Below, piece after piece: positions 17,101 to 23,071 of a stretch of DNA of 23,071 nt. The notes below the pieces were generated by a model. It had not been told where the DNA came from. It ran no database searches and worked only from the letters and a program-made list of their open reading frames with translations. The position numbers and the translations under genes were made by a program. The stretch is taken from assembly GCA_031287395.1 (NCBI GenBank), contig JAITTA010000158.1, positions 1 to 23,071 of the forward strand, written 5' to 3'. Numbering within the stretch: position 1 is the first letter of the stretch; every line of letters starts with the position of its first letter. This stretch comes from Dysgonamonadaceae bacterium. GTDB taxonomy: Bacteria > Bacteroidota > Bacteroidia > Bacteroidales > Azobacteroidaceae.

Positions 17101-17720
17101 AATTCATTACGGGCCAGGATCTTTCGGCGACAAATCCGGTTTCTGTCATTACAGGTGGACGCCGGTATGCTTATTCCGTATCAGGACAGATGAATTTATT
17201 CGAACGGTGCTATTCGAGCCATCACCGCCACGAATTTGTGTTGGGCGCCTCGGTTGCAGGCCCCAATGCTTTTGTCAACGGTCGGGGCGATATGACTTTT
17301 GCTTCCAGTGAGCCGCATCAACGTTGGGCAACCGGGTGTTTGTACGATAATATCACTATCCGGGGGCCGGAAGGTTCGTTACTGGCGGTCAATCGCGGAT
17401 GGTTCGGCTCAGGACACGGTTGGGCTGGCGCTCAGATAGTCTTCTGGAATTGCAGCGCACCGGTCATTATGATCATGCAACCCCCTACCGCACAAAATTT
17501 CGTAATCGGAAGTAGTGGACCCGTAACGGAGCAACATGCAGAAAAAGCGCGTTCCTCTACCATCCGGTCTATAAACAATGTATCACGCAGTAACTTTGAA
17601 TATAAAGGCGTCCCTGCTGTCGGCGACGGATGGATTGAATATCCCGACAAAAAAATTACTCCTGAAAGTTTGTATTATATTCAATTAAAAGATAGAAAAA
17701 TCATTAAACCATATTTTTAA
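14130..17720 (+). CDS. GH97 glycoside hydrolase fused to a C-terminal right-handed beta-helix domain
   Basis: The 1196-residue secreted protein joins two units. Residues about 25-645 are a complete GH97: N-terminal beta-sandwich, TIM barrel (about 290-545) and C-terminal beta domain. Asp405 in IKVDFF is the probable nucleophile and Glu460 in AIKGAE the probable acid/base. Their 55-residue spacing equals that of Asp415 and Glu470, as I recall them, in the retaining alpha-galactosidase BtGH97b, so a retaining mechanism is predicted instead of the inverting SusB type. From about 651 to 1190 follows a pectate-lyase-like beta-helix, opening with SRLVYLGKDGKLEYHPY and DFSWCGYMGGG, then DDTPRIQAEID and GIVLRGEG. 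This second domain normally occurs as a separate PUL protein of mostly unknown activity. The signal segment is cysteine-rich with no clean lipobox. The gene leads the operon, 14 bases before susC. The sugar could be alpha-galactose or beta-L-arabinopyranose; neither is certain. Confidence 0.9.
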   Translation: MKKLLLACFICLLCTCTVTCSQTKEWTLSSPDNHLSISIYNHTQLSYQVKYKGKELILLSPLGIDREDQQFSSDLRFKSVSPAVLIDETYTLKSGKKLECRNQANELTLDFKNGNNHPVQLIVRAYNDGIAFRYYFPGQDRTKLYKITGETTGFALPLNGKAWIHPYDWNDRLKPSYEQYCKNEIPVGSASPNEKGWAYPMLFHVNDVWALITEAVLDGSYCATHIRNTENGLYTVCFAEKEEVVIADDPEPTGYLPWATPWRVIAVSDALSGIVETDIVRNLNPGNAIADTSWIRPGRSGWSWWSDGGSPRNYKKQIQYVDFSASMGWEYTLIDAHWPQMEGGTVEDIAAYAEKRGVGVWLWYHSGAGRENNSISPDNVIANPEARKKEFRHLQQIGIKGIKVDFFDTDKQRIVKRYQEILADAADYHLMVNFHGASLPRGLERTYPNLMTTEAIKGAEGFGRQPACDNAPWHNATVPFTRNVVGSMDYTPCTFSNKVRQGVEASQVTTWGHQLALSVVFESGVQNFADKAESYQALPEAPKNFLKNVPAAWDETKLAAGYPGDFVVMARRKGNIWYIGGINGKHEARTLEFKLPFVPAGEKIQLITDGANREEFAGTEAVTGGNIRVKVLPSGGFAGTIEIKNNQATSHSRLVYLGKDGKLEYHPYTDKGDIIPDFSWCGYMGGGVDIPDIRIVSTVSSGNLADDTPRIQAEIDSVGKLKPDAEGFRGTILLKKGIYRLASPLQITASGIVLRGEGNDKYKGTVLLATSPQKYTVIEIGPNGRLRPVHDSELKITDDYVPSGTRVVHVTKASSVFKTGDKVVVRRPSTAAWIRATDMDSIPPRPLAGESTFDSFRRFRESKSNADMNGTKQWLPGSKDLFFERTIVSVAGDAVTLDIPLTNAFQKEYGGGFIYKYTFPERITRCGVENLYGMSVYDENIRQEYNDIGLYCCDENHANNFIVLRAVENAWVRKVNVEQFDCCVSTAPMAKFITGQDLSATNPVSVITGGRRYAYSVSGQMNLFERCYSSHHRHEFVLGASVAGPNAFVNGRGDMTFASSEPHQRWATGCLYDNITIRGPEGSLLAVNRGWFGSGHGWAGAQIVFWNCSAPVIMIMQPPTAQNFVIGSSGPVTEQHAEKARSSTIRSINNVSRSNFEYKGVPAVGDGWIEYPDKKITPESLYYIQLKDRKIIKPYF

Positions 17721-17734
17721 TTAAAAATAGCTAT

Positions 17735-20700
17735 ATGAAGAAAAAACCTAAAGTACGAACAGTTTTTTTAAAATCCGGTTTAAAGAAACTGTACAAAGTT
17801 TTAACCCTGTGCGTTATTACTTTGAGTGTTATTCATCAGGCAAATGCTCAGATTACGGTGACCGGTATCGTCACGGATGCATCGTTGAAAGAGACCTTGC
17901 CGGGAGCGAGTGTGACGATTAAAGGTACGAATCAGGGAATGGCCGCCGATATGAATGGGAGGTACTCGATTGTCGTACCCAACAAACAATCGGTACTGGT
18001 ATTTTCCCTGATTGGCTACACAACCCGGGAAATCATTGTCGGTAACCAGCAGGAAATCAATGTAGCCCTGAAAGAACAGGAGACCGAGTTGGACGGAGTC
18101 GTGGTGATGGGATACTGGACTACCAAAAAACGGGACAATACCGGAGCTATTTCGTCGATAAACGACAAATTAATAGCTGAAAAACAAGCGGTTACCATAT
18201 TCGATGCCCTGAAAGGTGCGTCCTCAGGCGTACAGATTCTCAGTAACAGCGGGGCCCCGGGGAGTGATGTTTCCATTCGCGTCCGCGGCGCCTCTACCAT
18301 GTCGGATTCGGGTGTGAACCCACTGTATATTGTGGATGGCGTGCAGACAAGTGATATCAGTTTTGTCAACCCGGATGATATCAAGTCGATGGAAATCCTG
18401 AAAGATGCGGCGTCGGCATCTATCTACGGTTCCCGTTCGGCCAACGGTGTTGTTATTATTACTACCAAGCGGGGAGAAGTAGGAAAACCGCGGGTTGATA
18501 TCAAATACCTGAACAGTTACAGTTCCATGGCGCATAAAATTTCCCAGGCAAATCGTCTGGAACGGGAAATCTTCGACCGTTCGAACGCTACCCGCGGAAT
18601 GGAGTCTCTTGGACTGGCTCCTTATCCGAACGATTCTACGGCATTCAACCGGAATGCGGATAACGACTATCAGGATTTGATGACCCGGACAGCCGTGCGT
18701 AATCAGATAGACCTGAGTCTTTCGGGAGGTACCGATGCCCTGAGATACCGGGGAAGCGTTCAATACCTCGATGATCAAGGAATTATCCTGAATACTTTTT
18801 ATAAGAGACTGGGCGGGCGGTTCAATGTCAATTATTTTGCGACAAAAAAACTGACTTTCAATACTCAATTCAATTTCTCTTATACGGATAAAAACAATAC
18901 CAACGAAGGAAAGGTAATCCAACAGGCGATGCAAAGACCGCCTCAAATGACGTTATATTTTCCGGATGGAAGCTGGATGTATGATAACGGAGGACGTAAA
19001 AATCCGGTGGCTGAGGCCTATTTGAGAAAAAACGAAACTGCGCAATACCGGGGAACCATTTACCAGGATATGGACTATAAGTTTACCGATTGGTTGAAAC
19101 TGCATGGTAATATTGCAGTGAATTTCGGTTTGGATGATACGGAAACTTTTAATTCCAAATTATTGGAAACAGCAACCCCTCCTCTCAACAGCGGCAGTTC
19201 CACCTCCAGATTATCCCTTTATACACAGGGCGACCTTTCCCTCACGGCAGATAAACAATTCGGAAATCACCATTTACAGGGTATTGTCGGTGGGGTATTT
19301 GAAAATAGTGATGTTAAAAATATCAAAATTAGCGGACGTAATTTCTCCACAGAACTGATTACTACTTTGAATGTAGCCGGAGAATTACTTCCTGCCGATA
19401 CCTATACCGATGGGACAGCCAATTCTTTAGCAGGTTTTTACGGCAGGTTCGGATACAATTATAAAAGCCGGTATTTACTCAATGCAACCCTCCGGGCGGA
19501 CGGTTCTTCACGGTTCGGGAAAGACAACCGTTGGGGATATTTCCCTTCTCTCAGTGTGGCCTGGCGTTTTTCCGACGAATTACCCACAACATGGAACCTC
19601 GATTGGTTAGCGGATGGTAAGCTGAGAGCAAGTTACGGTGTTACCGGAAATCAGGCTATCGGTAATTATGAAGCACAAACGGAATTTGTCCTGGGTTCGT
19701 ATGCATACAACGGGAAAAGCGGTGTTCGTACTTCCACTAAAATGGGAAATACCCTGTTGAAATGGGAATCTACCACTCAGAATAACGTCGGTATCGATTT
19801 GATGTTCCTTGACGGAGCACTCTCTTTTGTGGGTGATTATTATGTAAAAAACACCAAAGATTTGCTTTATGATGCCGAATTACCTCTTGAAATAGGTTAT
19901 TCGAGCGGTGTACGTACCAATCTGGGTGAATTACAGAATAAGGGTATTGAATTGATGTTGACCTGGCATGTATTTGACAAGCGCGATTATGCCTGGTCGA
20001 CTACCTTTTCCTGGACAACGAATAAAAACAAGATTGTTTATCTGCCGGGGGGCGACCGTGTAGATGGTATCTGGTGGATCGGAGCAGGCTCTGCCGTCGG
20101 GACTTTCTACGGCTGGAAACAACTGGGTATCTACGATTACAGCGAATCGAACGCATGGACTTCCGATTTCAAGCAACGGCTTACTCCTGTTTTTGCAAAA
20201 GACGAATATGGAAATGTCATTCTGGATAAACAACGGAATCCGACTGTGTCGGGTTATCAGTTGCCCGACGGTACGGCTTATGCAGGAGACGTGAAACGGC
20301 AAACTTCTGCAGGAACGGTTCTCGGAGCCGGTGATGTTATCTGGCAGGAACTTGCCGATGAAAAAGGAGCTGTTAATGGTGATGTGGGAAATGAAGACAG
20401 GCAGACGCTCGGAAATGCACAGCCTTCATGGTATGCCGGATGGCAAAATACTGCCAGATACAAGGATTTTGCCTTGTCATTTTCTTTCTATGCCAGCGTA
20501 GGCGGACTTGTTTACAATGAAAATAACAGAAACCGGGCTCTCTTTGCAACAACCAATGTGACTCCGGATCCTTATTTTGTATATAATATGTGGAAATATC
20601 CGGGACAGCACACCGATGTATATCGCAGGGGAAATTATACCTACAATACCCGCCGAGGCGGAAGTTATTTCCTGGAAGAAGCCACCTTTATCCGGTTACA

Positions 20701-20920
20701 GAATGTTCGCCTCTCCTACAATCTGAAGAAATCCTGGGTGAAAGCCGCTCATCTGGCTAATGCACAACTATATATATACGGCAATAACCTACTGACCTGG
20801 ACGAACTATTCCGGATTTGACCCCGAAGTCAATCAGACTTCCGTATTGAAGCCCGGAGACGATACCGGAAGGTATCCCCGTAAAAAGGAATTGGGTTTTG
20901 GTATTAACGTAGCATTTTAA
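17735..20920 (+). CDS. SusC-like TonB-dependent outer-membrane transporter
   Basis: This is the complete transporter of the second PUL, 1061 residues, normal for the family. The signal peptide has a long basic start and ends near residue 38 (ANA/QI). A carboxypeptidase-regulatory-like domain is at about 41-112. The TonB-box region ETELDGVVVMGY is at about 116-127. The plug (about 135-247) carries NPLYIVDGVQ and LKDAASASIYGSRSANGVVIITTKRG. The barrel ends in GINVAF with the C-terminal Phe. It starts 14 bases after the GH97 fusion and ends 11 bases before the SusD-like gene, so all are co-transcribed. Its codons look richer in G+C than those of the first SusC: the sampled 60 bases from 19441 are 50% G+C. 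This supports a separate origin for the two loci. Specificity is unknown. Confidence 0.96.
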   Translation: MKKKPKVRTVFLKSGLKKLYKVLTLCVITLSVIHQANAQITVTGIVTDASLKETLPGASVTIKGTNQGMAADMNGRYSIVVPNKQSVLVFSLIGYTTREIIVGNQQEINVALKEQETELDGVVVMGYWTTKKRDNTGAISSINDKLIAEKQAVTIFDALKGASSGVQILSNSGAPGSDVSIRVRGASTMSDSGVNPLYIVDGVQTSDISFVNPDDIKSMEILKDAASASIYGSRSANGVVIITTKRGEVGKPRVDIKYLNSYSSMAHKISQANRLEREIFDRSNATRGMESLGLAPYPNDSTAFNRNADNDYQDLMTRTAVRNQIDLSLSGGTDALRYRGSVQYLDDQGIILNTFYKRLGGRFNVNYFATKKLTFNTQFNFSYTDKNNTNEGKVIQQAMQRPPQMTLYFPDGSWMYDNGGRKNPVAEAYLRKNETAQYRGTIYQDMDYKFTDWLKLHGNIAVNFGLDDTETFNSKLLETATPPLNSGSSTSRLSLYTQGDLSLTADKQFGNHHLQGIVGGVFENSDVKNIKISGRNFSTELITTLNVAGELLPADTYTDGTANSLAGFYGRFGYNYKSRYLLNATLRADGSSRFGKDNRWGYFPSLSVAWRFSDELPTTWNLDWLADGKLRASYGVTGNQAIGNYEAQTEFVLGSYAYNGKSGVRTSTKMGNTLLKWESTTQNNVGIDLMFLDGALSFVGDYYVKNTKDLLYDAELPLEIGYSSGVRTNLGELQNKGIELMLTWHVFDKRDYAWSTTFSWTTNKNKIVYLPGGDRVDGIWWIGAGSAVGTFYGWKQLGIYDYSESNAWTSDFKQRLTPVFAKDEYGNVILDKQRNPTVSGYQLPDGTAYAGDVKRQTSAGTVLGAGDVIWQELADEKGAVNGDVGNEDRQTLGNAQPSWYAGWQNTARYKDFALSFSFYASVGGLVYNENNRNRALFATTNVTPDPYFVYNMWKYPGQHTDVYRRGNYTYNTRRGGSYFLEEATFIRLQNVRLSYNLKKSWVKAAHLANAQLYIYGNNLLTWTNYSGFDPEVNQTSVLKPGDDTGRYPRKKELGFGINVAF

Positions 20921-20931
20921 ATTGAATTATT

Positions 20932-22605
20932 ATGAAAAAAACAGTTCATATTTTTATTATTTGTATAGCATCCTCTTTGTTCTTTAATAGTTGTGAAGAT
21001 TTCCTGGACAAACAACCCGTGTCCAGTATCTCTCCGGAAAAATATTGGAAATCGGAAGCGGATGCTACCGCGTGGATGGCGGGAATATACAACCAGATGC
21101 AATATACTCTCCAGTATAATTGGTTTGATTGGGGAGAATACCGTTCCGATAACGTGAAAAGCGTAGGTACGGGAACGGCGCAAACCATTTTCCTTACCAA
21201 TCAGTTGAGTAGTACCAATCAGAACAGTGCAACCTCCTGGGTTCAGTTGTATTCGACTATTTCTCTTTGTAATTTCGGATTGAAATATTTTCCGAAAATG
21301 ATAGAACAAAATATCGACGGTAAAGCCTCCGTTTACGAGGAATATGTCGGAGAATGTTATGCTATGCGGGCTTTGATGTATTTCTATATACTACGTGTAT
21401 GGGGACGCGCTCCTATCGTTACCGAAGCCGTAGAAGGACTGAACCGGCCGACCGAATTTCCGCGCGCTTCGATCAAGGAACTCCGTCAACAAATCATCGA
21501 TGATGTGCAAAAAGCGCTGTTGACTATTGATGATGTTTCTGCCGGCAATGAAGCGAAAAAGGCTTATCTGAGTAAAACAGCAGTATATGCTTTGTTGACT
21601 GATGTATATGCCTGGTTTCAGGAATACGATAAAGTCATCGAAGCTTCCGATAATGTCATGAAAAATACGGGTATCAACTGGATTGCCAGGCAGGCAGATT
21701 GGAAAACGTTGTTTACCAAACCATATGACCCGTCCTCCAATGAAAATATTTTTATTATGTTTTGGAATAGTGTGGAGTTTAACGGAGGAATGGGGTATGC
21801 ATCCCGTGTGGGAAGCAGCAGCAATACCAGTAATGTCGGAATCCGGAGTGAAATCTACGATCGCTTGTATGTACGCTATATCCCTGAAGATTTAAGTAAA
21901 TCGGATATCCGTTTCTGGTCTTGTTTCGATACCGTAAAATACAAAGGATTTGCCGCTGACCCCGACGGATACGATCATGGCGGCGTAACTCATGCAAACG
22001 CGAATAGCATACAATTCGGAAAATGTGTTCCATGGGATCCTGCCATCGTGAACAGCTACGGAAACGGCGGATTTATTTATGAAGCCACCAATGTTTGTAA
22101 TACCAACATGCCGATATACCGCTATGCCGACGTGATGTCCTTGAGAGCCGAAGCTCTCGCCATGACGGGAAAATATGCCGAGTCTCTGGAAATTCTGAAA
22201 AAAATACGTTCACGGGTAGGATACACCCCGACGGAAGATGCAGATCCGACCAACTATATGGCTTATTACGATGCTTTCCCCAATAAGGGAGAAAAGTTAC
22301 AGGAAGTGATTGTGGACGAGCGTCAACTGGAATTTCTGACCGAAGGAAAACGCTGGTTCGATCTTTGCCGGGTCGGAAAAACGATATTTTCCGGTACTTA
22401 CTACGATGCATCGGGTAACCTACCCTATAAGATACCGGATGCCGGTTATTATACTTACCTGAAAGCAAAGATGAACGGGATTCGTTCCGATTTCACTGAT
22501 TTCGAAGGCGATAATATGGGCAGGATACTTTTTCCCATTGTTTCCGGAGCTTTTACGGCTAATTCAAAACTGAAAGGCGATCAGAATCCTCCTTATGATG
22601 AATAA
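20932..22605 (+). CDS. SusD-like (RagB/SusD family) surface glycan-binding lipoprotein
   Basis: The 557-residue partner of the preceding SusC starts with a lipoprotein signal: lipid cysteine at residue 21, then EDFLD, the common SusD-family start with acidic surface-export residues. Family features follow: the SISPEKYWKSEADATAWMAG segment, GECYAMRALMYFYILRVWG and PIVTEAV. Later come ADVMSLRAEALAMTGKYAESL and VDERQLEFLTEGKRWFDLCR, and the end GDQNPPYDE. It would cap the transporter and capture glycan on the outer membrane surface. It is somewhat longer than the first SusD-like protein here (507 residues) and the two share little obvious identity beyond family motifs. Confidence 0.96.
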   Translation: MKKTVHIFIICIASSLFFNSCEDFLDKQPVSSISPEKYWKSEADATAWMAGIYNQMQYTLQYNWFDWGEYRSDNVKSVGTGTAQTIFLTNQLSSTNQNSATSWVQLYSTISLCNFGLKYFPKMIEQNIDGKASVYEEYVGECYAMRALMYFYILRVWGRAPIVTEAVEGLNRPTEFPRASIKELRQQIIDDVQKALLTIDDVSAGNEAKKAYLSKTAVYALLTDVYAWFQEYDKVIEASDNVMKNTGINWIARQADWKTLFTKPYDPSSNENIFIMFWNSVEFNGGMGYASRVGSSSNTSNVGIRSEIYDRLYVRYIPEDLSKSDIRFWSCFDTVKYKGFAADPDGYDHGGVTHANANSIQFGKCVPWDPAIVNSYGNGGFIYEATNVCNTNMPIYRYADVMSLRAEALAMTGKYAESLEILKKIRSRVGYTPTEDADPTNYMAYYDAFPNKGEKLQEVIVDERQLEFLTEGKRWFDLCRVGKTIFSGTYYDASGNLPYKIPDAGYYTYLKAKMNGIRSDFTDFEGDNMGRILFPIVSGAFTANSKLKGDQNPPYDE

Positions 22606-22650
22606 AATTTAAAAATGCGATCATAAATTTTAAAAATAAAATATTAACCT

Positions 22651-23071
22651 ATGAATAAAACGATAAAAAAATACAGTGTTATGATATTCGGATTATTGGC
22701 TATGACTTGCCTGATGACCGGATGTAACTTGTTTGGACTGGATCTGCAACAGGATTACGAATATGAACACTCTCAATACAATGACAATCTCGAAACCGAT
22801 GCATGGACTTTTATGAATTCCCGCAAAGATATATTCTCCGGAATGTTGGCGGCCATCGAATATGTAAAGGAACTCGATCCGAATATCGAAAAAATGTATC
22901 AAGAAAAGAATACTACGTACTTATTAATGACTAATATAGCATTAACAGACGTATCGAGTACCAATTCATATTTTAACATAAACCGGATGCATAACGATCA
23001 TTATGATTCCTCCGATCCTAACGATGCGGAATGGTTGATCCCGACAACCTGGTCTGTTTTTGACAAGAAAC
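22651..23071 (+). CDS. Fasciclin-like lipoprotein of the second PUL (3' end outside window)
   Basis: An open frame from ATG 22651 runs off the right edge; 140 residues are visible. The signal MIFGLLAMTCLMTGC is a lipoprotein signal with the cysteine at residue 25. Unlike the other lipoproteins here, NLFGLDL follows with no immediate acidic cluster; acidic residues begin about ten positions later. The segment DAWTFMNSRKDIFSGMLAAIEYV, then NTTYLLMTNIAL, matches the start of the fasciclin-like domains often found after SusD genes in Bacteroidota PULs, where they are thought to be surface glycan-binding or adhesion proteins. It follows SusD by 45 AT-rich bases containing two copies of an AAATTT(T)AAAAAT-like run and probably belongs to the same operon. 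The domain call is moderately sure; the function is inferred from position. Confidence 0.75.
   Translation, partial: MNKTIKKYSVMIFGLLAMTCLMTGCNLFGLDLQQDYEYEHSQYNDNLETDAWTFMNSRKDIFSGMLAAIEYVKELDPNIEKMYQEKNTTYLLMTNIALTDVSSTNSYFNINRMHNDHYDSSDPNDAEWLIPTTWSVFDKK

Noticed and set aside
18224..18946. A 240-codon ORF on the - strand inside the second susC
   Set aside because: It lies fully inside a well-supported gene on the other strand and its translation shows no recognisable domain; a shadow of the coding frame.
1..23071. CRISPR array, insertion sequence or tRNA gene
   Set aside because: No regularly spaced repeats, transposase motifs or cloverleaf-like sequences were seen on reading the intergenic regions.

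Overview
The window looks like chromosomal DNA of a Bacteroidota species, most likely Bacteroidales. It carries two polysaccharide utilization loci (PULs) with SusC/SusD outer-membrane pairs, a hybrid two-component system (HTCS) regulator, glycoside hydrolases and lipoproteins with acidic residues just after the lipid cysteine. Starts are preceded by AT-rich leaders rather than strong Shine-Dalgarno sequences, and some promoters resemble the Bacteroides TAnnTTTG type. I cannot name the genus. No rRNA, tRNA, CRISPR array, transposase or integrase was seen.

Region 1 (1-5662, + strand) is the tail of a PUL. It holds a SusC-like TonB-dependent transporter cut by the left edge, a SusD-like lipoprotein, and a lipoprotein with a fibronectin-III-like domain that probably binds glycan at the surface. 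It ends in strong hairpins, one of them a likely bidirectional terminator. No enzyme of this PUL is visible and its substrate is unknown.

Region 2 (about 5740-6700, + strand) is a single gene for an outer-membrane phospholipase A (PldA/OMPLA) with the catalytic motifs intact and a plausible promoter of its own. It does not look like part of either PUL.

Region 3 (6807-23071) is a second PUL arranged around a divergent regulator. On the - strand lie a complete 1367-residue HTCS (two predicted seven-bladed sensor propellers, Y_Y_Y domain, histidine kinase, receiver, AraC HTH) and, 44 bases downstream, a secreted GH2 enzyme of the exo-glucosaminidase/beta-mannosidase-like type. On the + strand, after a 346-base intergenic region, comes a tight operon: a GH97 enzyme fused to a right-handed beta-helix domain, SusC, SusD and a fasciclin-like lipoprotein cut by the right edge. 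The HTCS probably senses a breakdown product in the periplasm and activates the divergent operon. SusC/SusD then import oligosaccharides that the GH97 fusion and GH2 trim.

The most unusual items are the GH97/beta-helix fusion, a cluster of five hairpins between the divergent operons, an 18-bp direct repeat close to the operon start, and matching three-codon upstream ORFs before two genes of the first PUL. Function calls come from motif recognition; no database search was made.
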